Notes: generated by a model from the sequence alone, not told the origin. 64,000 bases of DNA from Epiperipatus broadwayi (GCA_028023455.1 JAQFVV010000043.1:974001-1038000), one strand, 5' to 3'. Numbered from the stretch's first letter, positions 45,033 through 55,440 are shown. Numbers and translations are program-made.

Positions 45033-47925
45033 CATGGATTATCTTTTAAAAATACTGTTACAGAAAAAGATAATTTGGCTATTGAAAATTTTAAGATTTT
45101 TCATATAAATATTCGTAGTGTGAGGAAACACTTTGATGAGTTGTTTATTCTTTTACATTCACTTGATTATTCATTTGATATTATAATTTTGTCTGAGATC
45201 TGGATTAAGGAATGTGAAAAAGGACTGTATGAGTTAGAGGGATATACATCAATTATTAATTGTAGAATTAATAATAGGTCAGGTGGAGTTTTAGTTTATT
45301 ATAAATCAGTGCTTTGTGTGACTTCTATTGATGCAGTTTTTGATTCTTCTGAATGTCTTGTTTTAAATTTCATTTTAGGTTCAGACAAATTAACACTTAT
45401 TGCTCTGTATAGGTCTTGCAGTCATACAGTTGAAAGCTTTAGTGACGAACTTGGTGATTTGCTTACTAAATTAAATGATAAATTCATTATTCTTGTTGGT
45501 GACTTGAACATTGATATTTCTGGTGAAATTTCTGTTGCTGCTCAACATTATTTAAATATGCTGTCACTTTTTGGATTTATTCAATGTTTATTTCATCCTA
45601 CACGTGTTACATCTTCATCATCTTCACTTATTGATCACATCTTTGCTAGATGTCCTGAAAATATTCTTTTGAAAACATCTTTTTTGGATTGGTGTCTTAC
45701 AGATCACAGAGGAATTGTTGTTACTTTTAAAAAGAATTTTTCTCATAGTAAAAAGTGTTTTAAACTTTTATCTCATGATCGTTTGAAATCCTTAATTACT
45801 AAATATGATTGGATTTTAATCTTTGAGTTGAATGATGTAAATTGTGCATTTTCATTCTTTGTTGACAAGATGAAGGAGTTTATAGATTATTGTTCTTTTA
45901 TAAAATATATAAAGAAGAAAGATCTGAAGAGACATGATTGGATTACAAATGAGTTAATATCAAAAGTTAACAGTAAGAATAAATTGTACAAGCTTTTCAA
46001 AAGGTTTCCTGCTAATGAAGATTTAAAAATTCAGCTAAAGGTTCTTGATAAAGAAATAAAGAAAGATATAGTCAAAGCTAAATTGATTTTCTATTCTACT
46101 CAAATTGATTCTTTAAAATCAACTAAATTAAGCAACTTTTGGACTGTTGTTAAAAAATTTATTTTTAAAGAAGGATTTTCACAAATTTCTAGACTAAAGA
46201 TTAATGAAATATCTATTGATGTTTTAAATAATTCAAAACTAATAGCTGATCATTTCAATCAATATTTTGTATACAGTTGTGGAATTGTTAATGAATAGTT
46301 TTGACAATAATTGCAGTTCTCATGTTTTTCAATATAAAAAATCTATCCTGAATTCTTTTGTTTTTAAAGAGATTGAAGATTGTGAAATTTTAGATTCTCT
46401 TTATAAAATGAGACATAAAAAATGTATTGGTTTGGATTGTATTTCTGTAAAAATATTAATTGAAAATGTTTCCATTCTTTTACCAATTTTATCTTTTTTA
46501 TTTAATTCTTCTATTGATTCAGGTATATTTCCAGATTGTTTAAAATCTGCTGTTGTTACACCTATTTTTAAGAGTGGAGATAGGGAATGTTTGGAAAACT
46601 ACAGGCCAATTTCTATTTTATCAACATTGTCTCAAATTTTGGAAATGTGTGTAAAAAACAGAATTGTTTTGTTTTTTCAAAAATATAATTTATTTTCAAA
46701 CAATCAATTTGGGTTTTTGCCAGGAAGATCTACAGAACTCGCTTTATCTGAACATGTTTCAGTCATCACTGAATCTTTAGAAAAAGGTTACAAAACTATA
46801 GGTATTTATTTAGATTTGCGGAAAGCATTTGACTGTGTTCCACATGATATATTAATAATTAAGTTACACCATTGTGGCATAAGGAGTGCTATGCTTGAAT
46901 GGTTTAAATCTTATTTAAGTAATAGAAGACAATTTGTGAAAATTAATAATTTTTTGAGTGATTCTGAAATAATTAGATATGGAGTTCCTCAAGGTTCAGT
47001 CCTGGGACCATTGTTATTTACTGTTTATATTAATGATCTGCTTGATCTTTCTCTTCATTCTAACATTTTTTGTTTTGCAGATGATACTGCTTTGGTTACT
47101 TCAGCAGTTTCATATAGTTTACTTGAGAAACTTGTGAATGAAGATTTATTTAAAATTACACAATGGATGAACAGTAATAGATTACTGCTAAATATTAATA
47201 AATGTAATTACATAATGTATTCTCTTAAAAATATTCCAGCAAAAGACTTGTTAATTCAATTGCCTTATGTTAATAAAACGTCTTGTCAGAAAATTACCAG
47301 GACTTCAACAATTTCTTACCTTGGCTTGGTTTTGGATGAGTATTTACATTGGGATAAACATATTCTTTGGCTTCAAGTAAAATTAAGAAAACTTAATTTT
47401 CTTTTTTATAGATTAAGAGATTGTTTGAATAAATCTGTCCTATTAAGTATATATAAACAAATTTTCTTAAGCAGACTTTCTTATGGTATAACATTATGGG
47501 GTGGCACTGCAGCATATTTTTTGAAGTCATTGCAAACACTACAAAATTTTACGTTAAGAATTATTTTGTTTAAACCTTTGGATTTGCCAAGACTTGAATT
47601 ATTTAAGTGTGCTGGAGTTTTAACTATTCATCAATTATTTTTAGTGAATATTTTGTGTTATTATATTAAATACAAAAAAATGAATAAATATAATTCTTCA
47701 TCAATAATGGTGACTAGATCAAGTGATTTTGATTTATTATTTGAACCAGTGTACTTTAAAACTCATTGCAGATATCAGAAATGTTATCTTGGTCCAAGAT
47801 TTTATAATATTTTTATAAGAAACATTGGATTTAATGTTAATGACTTATCAAGGAAAACTTTGAGAAAATTAATTATGAACTGGATTGTAATTGATGATAA
47901 TCAAAAACTTTTTATTTCTATTTAA
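45033..47925 (+). pseudogene. LINE ORF2: APE endonuclease and reverse transcriptase, one frameshift
   Basis: The first frame (to 46298) has endonuclease boxes FHINIRSV, LSEIW, VGDLNIDI, LIDHIFAR and LTDHRG. The second frame (46267-47925) has the RT: AVVTPIFKSGD, LENYRPISIL, NQFGFLPGRST, IYLDLRKAFDCVPHD (motif A), YGVPQGSVLGPLLF (motif B), FADDTALV (motif C) and YLGLVLDEYLHWDKHI. All three catalytic Asp are present. One indel near 46275-46295 breaks the protein between endonuclease and RT. There is no ATG between the ORF1 stop and the endonuclease. The first in-frame Met is inside the domain, so the ancestral start was lost or translation came from ORF1 by readthrough or reinitiation. Confidence 0.88.
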
Positions 47926-48043
47926 TTATTTTATTGTATATTAATGTTTTTTATTTTATTGCACATGTATTTTTGTTAAGCTCCATGCGTGATTTATTTA
48001 TCACAAGGAGATTATATGTTTAATAAATAAATTAATTAATTAA

Positions 48044-48116
48044 TTAATTATTATTATTATTATTGTTGTTGTTGTTGTTGTTGTTGTTGTTATTATTGTT
48101 GTTATTATTATTATGA
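48044..48116. repeat. ATT/GTT microsatellite at the LINE 3' end
   Basis: ATT units pass into nine or so TTG units and back to ATT, ending atttattatg-like at 48116. It is the third trinucleotide tract abutting a LINE end in this array. Confidence 0.9.
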
Positions 48117-48119
48117 AAT

Positions 48120-49065
48120 AAGAATATTGGAATATCCTTTGTAAGTTAAATTATTTTATCCAGCAACTCTTGATATCTCATATCTAATATAGTACACTTA
48201 CATGTGTGTGAATGTAATAATGGATAGTTAAATTTAGATTTTGGATTGAAGATATATAAAAGAGTCAAAATAAAAAATAATATATGTTCATATATAACAA
48301 AGTACTTGTGCGAAGACCATCGTGTAACCCAGGCAAATAAAAGGCAGGTATACAGAAAGATAGATGGATGGAAAGCCAGATAAATAGATAGAATGAATGA
48401 ATTTATAGATGACACGAGAGGCAGGATAGATTGATAAATGAATGACTGATGAGTGGACAAACAAGCAGGCAAACAGAAAAATGCATAAATAAACAGATAG
48501 GGTTAGACAGATATGTTACATAAGTAAAAAAAAAAAACATTTAATGTACTTTAAGGTTTTCCAATATGCAAATCTAAAAATTCTGTTGCCCAAAAAATTA
48601 GACTTTATAAAGTTATTTAAAAAAGGTGACAAAATTATAGACAAGAATTATCTAATACTATAAGTTATTAAGGATTCCAAAAATTAAATAATTTTAAAGT
48701 ATTAAACAATTAGTGTATTCGGGGCATTTCCATGGCTTGTCTGAAAGTCTGTTTTCTAAATATTACAGTTAAAAATAATTTCAATTCCATGAAAATTGTC
48801 AAAATGATTAATATTAAATGTGTGAGTAACAAAGAAAAAAATATTGCATTAGAGTTAAATATTCTTTTTTTTATAGATATAATAAACACCTCCATACTTC
48901 CCCATTCTTTTTAAATTCATATAAATAAGGATTTCTTTGTGTATCTATTTTTTCTGATTAGTCGATTAATAATAAAAAATGAGAAAAAGTTGGAAAAGAA
49001 TTTTATAGATTCTTGCATTTTCAAATGACATATCGTTTGGTTTGAGAAAATCTTTTTATAATCTA
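48120..49065. other. Intron, nothing assigned
   Basis: A gata/gaat-rich imperfect repeat is at 48355-48500. No exon is recognised. Confidence 0.4.
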
Positions 49066-49068
49066 CGT

Positions 49069-49589
49069 CAGGGATCACCAACCCTATGCTCACATGCACA
49101 TGGCGCCTGCAGACCATTTTACGAGTGTCCACTGCTATCCGAACACAATAAAAAATTATTTATCTGATACAAATAAAATTAATTTTTACAATTTCTTATA
49201 AATTATTGTATTATATTGTAATCAAATTGTAGGGCATACTATACTTTTACAGTGTAAAAGTCTATCTCTCGGTCCACCAAATGCGGTATTTCTCTGCTTA
49301 CGAGCAGGAATATCATCATACTCTCCTAATTATGAAGCAATTGCCAATGAAGTGCAGTGCCAAAGATCACATTGACTTGTAATATTATATATAATTTAGT
49401 AATTTACATAAAAATATAAACGTTAATTATATGTTAAAATTTTATTTTTGAAATAAATATTTTTTTGTACATTATGTGTATTATTAACAATATGCAACTA
49501 TAAATTTACATTGAAAAAATAAATGGTGCACACCACCTGGCGAGTATTATAGAATGTGCTCTTAAGTGCAAAAAGGTTGGTGACCCCTG
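49069..49589. mobile_element. hAT-like non-autonomous element
   Basis: Terminal inverted repeats CAGGGATCACCAACC (left) and its match CAGGGGTCACCAACC (right, complemented) are followed by similar subterminal sequence. The flanking octamers atctacgt and atctgttt agree at five of eight positions, a possible decayed 8-bp target duplication. There is no transposase. Confidence 0.7.
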
Positions 49590-49753
49590 ATCTGTTTTAT
49601 CGATTCTAATGTGTAGAGAATCTTGAAGCATTCTATATTCAATTATTAGCCACATGACAGCTTTCAAGCTAATTCTAGCTAAATATATTAGCATCCAATA
49701 AAATCCTACATTAAAGATTCATTTCACTTTATTTCTATCATTAAAAAACTTAC

Positions 49754-49870
49754 AAAAGCAAAAATATGTCAAGTGTTGGTGGCCTGGCAGTTAGCATAGC
49801 TGTTTTCCAAGCAGATGGCCCAGGTTCACTTCCCAGTCAACGCTTTGACATAAAAAAAAAAAGCAAAAAT
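49754..49870 (+). mobile_element. tRNA-derived SINE with 12-bp target duplication
   Basis: The body begins tgtcaagtgttggtggcctg, A-box-like gcagttagcatagctg, B-box-like ccaggttcacttcccag, then caacgctttgacata and 11 A. aaaagcaaaaat is repeated at 49754-49765 and 49859-49870. Confidence 0.88.
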
Positions 49871-49946
49871 GTTTTAATTAGCTTTGATGTTTCCTTTTCA
49901 CTAACATTTCAAGTAATGAAGTTATTGATGATAATTTACAGTACTT

Positions 49947-50306
49947 ACGTACTAGTCCTGTGACACTTCGGCTTTTTCCGCCAATCTTAATTGGCAGTCA
50001 TCAATGACGAATTAAGATTGGTGGCATGCATGCCATTTTATAATTAAGATCGGCATCATCAGTGTTAAATTAACAGGTCACATCATCAGTGACGAATAAT
50101 TAAGATCAGCATCTCAGATCGGTGTGCACGCCATTTTATAATTAAGATCGGTGTCATCAGCGACGAATTAAGATCGGCAAAAAAAGTCGAAGTGTCAGCG
50201 ATGAATAATTAAGATTGGCATACACATCATTTCAGGCACATAATCAACGACGAATTAAGATCGGCGGAAATAAACGAAGGGTCACAGGACTAATACGTAA
50301 GTACCT
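49947..50306. mobile_element. MITE-like element with long TIRs and internal subrepeats
   Basis: The left end ttacgtactagtcctgtgac and the right end gtcacaggactaatacgtaa are inverted repeats that continue inward through cttcg/cgaag and the ttttccgcc/ggcggaaa region, about 50 bases. gtac on both sides may be a target duplication. The interior has about eight copies of a cagtgacgaattaagatcgg-type subrepeat, in direct and inverted orientation. There is no coding capacity. Confidence 0.85.
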
Positions 50307-50309
50307 AAT

Positions 50310-51085
50310 TTACCAATAGCAAAGCATTATCTGACTTTTAATGTCACTAGAAAAATATTGAATGTCTAATCTATTCTTGTTTCTACTGTTTATTTAAGAT
50401 TTGAAAACAATGCCTTGAACGTGTTACATTGAAACTCTGTGCATGTATATGTGAGGCGCACACACATGTAAATAACAGCTTTACCACATATTACAAAAAA
50501 AATTTTTTTCAATTATTTATATAGCCTGAGACAGGTTACAAACTTCTTTCTGTAGATATAAAATAAAAAACAATCTGATAAGACAATATTTCATTTTATA
50601 TATAGAAGCCGCACATAATGTAAATCTCTTAAACATCCTTCTCAACTTTCAAATATTAATTTTTAGATTTTTTAATACATTATATCAGGATAATCTCTCT
50701 TTATAATTTAATAAATTAAACTGGTTTTTTTTTTTTTTTAAATCTAATGGTCACAGCAAAGAATAATAATTTATTATGCTCTCATTTATATAAATAATAA
50801 AAAGTAAATCGCTACTGCTAATAATATAATGATAACCAGATTATTAAAAAAACACGCATAAAGCCACTTTATGTGAAATTTAAAAAAAATAAATGTTTTT
50901 GTGCTTAAAATTTAAGTTTATAAAATTCTGTCAGATTTTTCCATTTTTTACTTCGGTTAGTTCAAAAGAAGAGTGCGTATACAGAGAGGTCATAAGAAAG
51001 CTAGTTTTCTTTTCTCTTCTCACTTATACAGGAAACGTTGTTCACATTATAATTTTCGATAATAAAATTATTTTTAAATACAATA
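50310..51085. other. Intron, nothing assigned
   Basis: AT-rich sequence. A 75-codon open frame at 50893-51120 runs into a SINE and shows no domain. Confidence 0.4.
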
Positions 51086-51087
51086 AA

Positions 51088-51212
51088 TTAAAAAATACTT
51101 TTTTTTTTTACGTGTCATAGCATCGGCCGGGACGCGAACCCGCAACCCGGGCAACTGCCTGCAAGTGCAAGGCAGTCGCGCTGACCTCTCGACCACCAAT
51201 GCAAGACGAAAA
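51088..51212 (-). mobile_element. tRNA-derived SINE, CpG-rich copy
   Basis: On the minus strand: cttgcattggtggtcgagag, gcgggttcgcgtcccggcc (strong B box), gatgctatgacacgt and an A tail. The flanks share aaaaata/t-type bases, a poor target duplication. The retained CpGs suggest that this is the youngest of the five SINEs. Confidence 0.85.
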
Positions 51213-51532
51213 ATATATATAATCAGAGAAACCATAGAAATAATAACAAAAAAACAGTAACTTAAAAGACAATTAAAGTACCCTAATATTGGAAATTTCA
51301 TTCCATTTATAGGCATTATTAAACGTTTTGACCACTTTATATATTATAATTTTGTCATGTTTAGTATCTTTTTTTCATTTTGAAATTCAGTGGACGTTTT
51401 TTTTTAATATCATAAAATAACACCCACATGTTGTTTTATGAAATCTAGTCCTTTGAGAAACATAACAAGATTATCAAAACTCCGGGTCTTGCATTTACAT
51501 ATATAAAGAGAAGTAAAAAAAAAATGACTTAC

Positions 51533-51678
51533 TTCAACTTTCTTGCAACATTATATTTATAATTGCTTTCAAATTCACTAAAACTACTCATGTGACTAAT
51601 TTTTTCTAAAGCCCAGTCTTGAATTGTTACTCTGTCTAGTTCTGCATAAATTTCTAAATCCTTTAATCCAGTTTTCAT
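51533..51678 (-). CDS. HYDIN: HYDIN internal exon (first certain one in the window)
   Basis: This exon has 146 bases: 48 codons plus two bases (phase 2), joining in frame to 36210-36492. It codes a predicted helical linker with TIQDWALEKI and SEFESNYKYNVARKL, just before the FPEYILDFG repeat. A Lys-rich linker of this kind sits at the same place in vertebrate HYDIN. The acceptor is attattttag above 51678 and the donor gtaagtc below 51533. The leading ATG follows the acceptor directly, so it is more likely an internal Met than a start. A family B foldback lies only about 130 bases upstream in the intron. Confidence 0.88.
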
Positions 51679-51809
51679 CTAAAATAATACAATAAATTAT
51701 GCAAGATTATACATAGAATAAAACATAGAATAAAAATGGCAAATATATTTATCTATGCCAAAATTTAATTCTAAATGAACAATTTCTACATTAATAATGT
51801 TTAAAAACA

Positions 51810-52055
51810 GGCAAAACTCACTATACATATTGGCCACACACAGCAAGCTAGAGTAATCAATGGATGTCAGAAGGTTTGTGCATAAAATCCCCATCTAATG
51901 CCTACTCATCCAATATCCCCAGACTAGTTTCTGGCTTATGGCCTTCGTCAGTGAGTTTGCTGTGTGTGGCAATACGTATAGTGAGTTTTGCCTGTTTTAA
52001 CAACAGTTATAAGCAAGCATAATAAATGGTGATCATGTGATGTTTATTGGCTTAA
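51810..52055. mobile_element. Family B foldback
   Basis: The left arm aggcaaaactcactatacat, agctagagtaatcaatggat and gcctactcatccaatatccc leads to an intact-core minus-strand ribozyme (51917-51955). It then meets the right end tgctgtgtgtggcaatacgt, gtgagttttgcctg, gtgatcatgtgatgtttatt. Most of the right arm is deleted. Confidence 0.75.
51917..51955 (-). ncRNA. Hammerhead-like ribozyme (family B), core intact
   Basis: CTGACGA, a GGC/GCC stem II with loop CATAA and A.A base mismatch, GAAAC, loop TA, GTC and TGGGGA are all present. A deletion right upstream leaves only four stem I pairs (CTCA/TGGG, one G.T). It is probably inactive now although the core is intact. Confidence 0.55.
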
Positions 52056-52059
52056 AATA

Positions 52060-52470
52060 ATGTTTAGTGACTAATAATCATAACAATAACATGATCACTA
52101 CATTAAATTATATAAGTAATAAAAATTTAGTGTTAAATACAGACAAAACACATATATTTAATGTTAACAAATGATTAATATATTGTAAAATATAAAGTAA
52201 TCTAATTTTTTTTCGTCTACCGAAAATGAATTCAAGAATTTCTAAAACATGTTTGTATTCAACCATTACAGCTCTTGACTTTATTTTCTTAATTACCTTA
52301 AGATTTTATTTTATTGCTCATCTATAGAGTTAAAGACTTTTATCCAAACAATAATTTAAACATATTGATAAGTTGACTGTCTTTATATTACAATTTGTAA
52401 TAAAAAAAAGTTTTTAACAGCAGAGGAAAAGATAGTTGGGAAGAAAAGTATAAGAATGTCTAAAATAAAC
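52060..52470. other. Intron, nothing assigned
   Basis: AT-rich sequence, no exon or repeat recognised. Confidence 0.4.
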
Positions 52471-52474
52471 CACT

Positions 52475-52945
52475 ATATATCACATGATCACCATTCTATT
52501 TGCTTACACAAGCTGTTCACACATAGGCTAAACTCTCCATACAGTAGCCCCACTCAGTGCAAGGCAGAGTAATCAGTGAATGCAAGAAGGCTTGTGCATA
52601 AATTCCCTATCTACTGTCTACTCATCCAATATTCCCAGACTAGTTTATAGCTTGTGGCTTTCATTAGTGAGGAGCCTTAGGTCCAAAAGCATTGCACCTA
52701 ATTTCTTAGTTAGCTAATAAGGTAAAAAGTGGCTGCTGGAGGGTAGCATTAGATCCTAAAATTTAGGGTGTAGTGCTCTCAGATCCAAATCTCTTCATTG
52801 ATGAAAGCCACAAGCTAGAAACTAGTCTGGGGATATTGTATGAGTAGGCACTAGATAGGCATTTTATGCACAAACCTTCTTGCATCTATTGATTACTCTG
52901 GCTTGCAATGAGTATCGCTACTGTATGGAGAGTTTATCATCCGTG
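52475..52945. mobile_element. Family B foldback, long form with two decayed ribozymes
   Basis: The left arm (catcacatgatcaccattct, ggctaaactctccatacagt, tactcatccaatattcccag) and the right arm (gtatgagtaggcactagata, ctactgtatggagagttta) flank a central pair of ribozyme regions. The minus-strand one at 52628-52690 has CTAATGA and TAAA. The plus-strand one at 52788-52845 has TTGATGA but keeps GAAAC, TAGTC, AGC/GCT stem II and TCTTCA/TGGGGA stem I. Confidence 0.75.
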
Positions 52946-53119
52946 TAATATCTAAAATAAATTATTCATAAAAATGATAAACAGTGAAATAAAAATAGAT
53001 GAAAAGGAAAAAAATACTAATGTAAATATATCCTGAAGTAATCAAAACAATAGAAACTAAGCGAGATCACCAACAAATAAGATCAGTCGTATTTGAATTA
53101 TGTAGATTGTGTTTTCCGA

Positions 53120-53975
53120 AAGTTTATGATGATGCCATTTGACTTGTAATTTAGTTAGATGTTATATTGTTTCCATTATCTAACATTAATTGTTAAATAT
53201 CTTTAGAAAAACTCAAACTTTATTTAGACTTTCCCAATACATTCTACTAGTAATAATAGCAGATACATTAATATATAACACAGGGTTTCAAGTGGCATTC
53301 TCTTTTCTTCAGGGATTTCCATCCTGACTAGTGACACTATTAATAAGGGATTCAAACCTGGAATGAATACTGAATTTAAAGCTATGCTCTCATCATCTAA
53401 GCTATTCTGTCAAAGGCAACAATCAGTACCAATTTTGTATACTTATCTATGAGGGTTCTTCTGATTATTCCTATTTTTTTCTTGATGGCAAGTTTAGATG
53501 TCATTATCATGTGAACAACTTCTTCAAATTTCTGCTTACATAACAATGGTAATGGTTGACTAATGGGATTATGGATTATACTTGAAAACCATTTATTAAA
53601 CCTTGCCTTCAAGAAAAAAAAATGAAAAAATCAGGTGGACCCTCATAGATAAGTATATGAAATTTTTTAGGATTATTTTTTTTGATAGAATGGCTAGTTG
53701 AGTAGAACTTGGCATTAAATTTAATATTCATAAATCTAAAGGTTCCAAGTTTGTTTTCCTTGCTACTATTGTGTGGTCAGGTCAGTAAACCTGAATAAAA
53801 GAGAATAATGCCACTTGAAACAATGCATTATATACTAATCTGGGTGCTATTATCAACTATTTAGTGTATTTGTAAAGTTTGAATCAAATTTTGAGTTTTT
53901 TTAAAAAGCATTTAACAATTAATATTAGATAATAGAAATAGTCTAACGTATAATTACTACTGTAATATCATCATA
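53120..53975. mobile_element. Family D foldback
   Basis: The outer arms (tgtttccattatctaacatt, aaatatctttagaaaaactc and atatttaaca-type mirror at 53905-53960) and inner arms (caagtggcattctctttt / aataatgccacttgaaac) match 29846-30795. An inner palindrome gtatacttatctatgagggt / ccctcatagataagtatat spans 53437-53660. The minus-strand open frame at 53397-53612 is short with no domain I recognise. Confidence 0.7.
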
Positions 53976-54269
53976 ACGGACTTTCAAAAATAAACAATGT
54001 AGGTCTTTTCCTTTATTTACTTATCACATAATTTCTACAAAGACATATATATGTTTTATATATCTAAACCTTAAACCCAACTGTGCATATTTTGTAAAAC
54101 CAGTGTACACCTCAGTGTTACTCAATGGATTAGAGAGCGATATATTATTAAAAGTACATGTACACATAATTTTTTTTGATTAAATCATCTTTCATAGATC
54201 TGATAGGGGTTGTAATAAAATTTCGATTAAGTAATGGCTAATATATCAAACTGATGTAATATATATATA

Positions 54270-54850
54270 TTCCAAAGAAATCAAGTCATATATCATGTGA
54301 CTTAATTTAATAAGCTTGTATTACAAATGTTATATAATGAGCATGCCAATAGAACTTAGCAAGCTTTTCAGAATATTCCTATCCCCAGATCGGTTTCATG
54401 CTTTTGGCATACGATATTCTGAAAAGCTTGTTAAGAGCTATTGGCAAGCTCATTATATAACATTTGTAATACAAGCTTATTAAGTTAAGTCATGTGATAT
54501 ATGATTTGATTTCTTTGCAATTATTGTTTTGCTCATAAGGCTTTGGCAATTTTATATTGCTAAAGCTATTAATATATGGTGTATCTGAATTTAGTTCAAT
54601 CCCATAATGCTATTTAAACTAAATAGCTGGATTTGAAAACATATGGATATCTGAAAATGTCAGTTTTTCTACTTAATAGTTAACCATTAGATAAATTGCT
54701 GGGCTTGACCTGGTATTTTAAATCTAATGCTTGAATATCCTAGCACTTCACTGAGGAATGCCAAAAGCATGAAACCAGTCTGGGGATAGGGATATTCTGA
54801 AAAGCTTGTTAAGAGCTATTTATATGCTCATCATATAATATATATTTATA
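54270..54850. mobile_element. Family C foldback
   Basis: aaatcaagtcatatatcatg, aagcttgtattacaaatgtt, atgccaatagaacttagc and ttttcagaatattcctatcc are mirrored at 54410-54520. A further unit (54530-54850) extends through agctggatttgaaaacatat to a complete ribozyme and another copy of ctgaaaagcttgttaagagc. So this is a foldback plus an extra direct unit. A 5'-clipped ribozyme is on the minus strand at about 54375-54415. Confidence 0.75.
54733..54797 (+). ncRNA. Hammerhead ribozyme candidate (family C), intact
   Basis: Distal stem I GAATATCC (54733-54740)/GGATATTC (54790-54797) is eight perfect pairs. An internal loop follows, then proximal stem I CTTCA/TGGGG (54746-54750, 54781-54785). CTGAGGA is at 54751-54757. 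Stem II is ATGC/GCAT with loop CAAAA. GAAA is at 54771-54774. Stem III is AC/GT with loop CA. C17 is at 54780, where cleavage is predicted. The internal loop in stem I facing loop II is the usual geometry for loop-loop contact in natural type I hammerheads. Confidence 0.78.
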
Positions 54851-54869
54851 TAACAATTAGAAACCAGTC

Positions 54870-54965
54870 AACACTTAGACAATCCCAATATAGATAACAA
54901 TCAACAATTTCAAACTGTTGTCAAGGCAACCTCCTTTTAAAAATAAAGGTGGAATCCCACCTTTA
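54870..54965. repeat. Dispersed repeat with aataaaggtgg palindrome
   Basis: aatcccaatatagataacaa, tttcaaactgttgtcaaggc and aacctcctttt are the complement of 27425-27495, followed by the palindrome aataaaggtggaatcccacc. Confidence 0.6.
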
Positions 54966-55234
54966 TTTGTGGTCCAATATATATATATATGTTTGTCCAT
55001 CTTAGCTCTATTGTATCAATGTTATAATGCTAAATAAAGCAATATAAGCTATAATAATGATAAATTTATTAGCCATTTAATTAATAAAAAAAGTATGTTT
55101 TGTTTTCTCGAAAAAATGGACTACGTAACAGTAGCTTATTTGAATATTTACATTTGAATATATTTATTACATTTTTCATGAAGGGTATGGGGATGGGGAT
55201 GGGTTCTAAAAAATTGTTAAACAAATAAATTTTA

Positions 55235-55330
55235 AAAATAAATATATTTTTTTTAAAAAAAAATAAAAAAAAAATTTTTTTTTTTTTTTTTTTTAATATA
55301 AAGAGAAAAAAAAAAAAAATTTTATATAAA
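55235..55330. repeat. A/T homopolymer tract
   Basis: Alternating long A and T runs of about 95 bases. This is low complexity and a likely sequencing trouble spot. Confidence 0.85.
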
Positions 55331-55440
55331 CCTTTGTATTTGTTAGCAGTCATTTTCTCCTTTTAATATTGCATAACTTTCATTTGTTTAGTATAAAACA
55401 ACTTAAACACTGTGTCTTGTTGCACCTGTGTGATTTCACA

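Larger units (their letters stand above)
43636..48043 (+). mobile_element. CR1/Jockey-like LINE, nearly full length
   Basis: Order: T-rich 5' UTR (43636-44099), ORF1 with PHD finger (44100-45032), ORF2 with endonuclease and reverse transcriptase (from 45033 to 47925), a short 3' UTR, and a tail of taataaataaattaatt units followed by an ATT/GTT microsatellite. Length about 4.4 kb. PHD-bearing ORF1, APE-type endonuclease and a short tandem-repeat 3' end instead of poly(A) fit the CR1/Jockey group. The exact clade needs a phylogeny. One frame break in ORF2 makes this copy defective. Confidence 0.88.
1888..51678 (-). other. HYDIN: HYDIN gene span, five exons and four long introns
   Basis: Transcription runs right to left. 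Exons are 146, 283, 198, 168 and 240 bases; introns are about 15.0, 16.1, 5.6 and 12.0 kb. Phases are 2, 0, 0, 0 and the joined reading frame has no stop, so no exon seems to be missing between them. The part present corresponds to the middle of HYDIN, from a linker before a PEYILDFG repeat to the GLEPKLEV repeat. Other exons lie outside the window on both sides. Both LINE arrays and most foldback elements described here are intronic insertions in this gene. Confidence 0.9.

Noticed and set aside
48146-48472. 108-codon Ser/Leu-rich minus-strand frame
   Set aside because: It is produced by a gata/gaat-type simple repeat; no conserved features.
55081-55353. Phe/Lys-rich 90-codon frame
   Set aside because: Translated A/T homopolymers.
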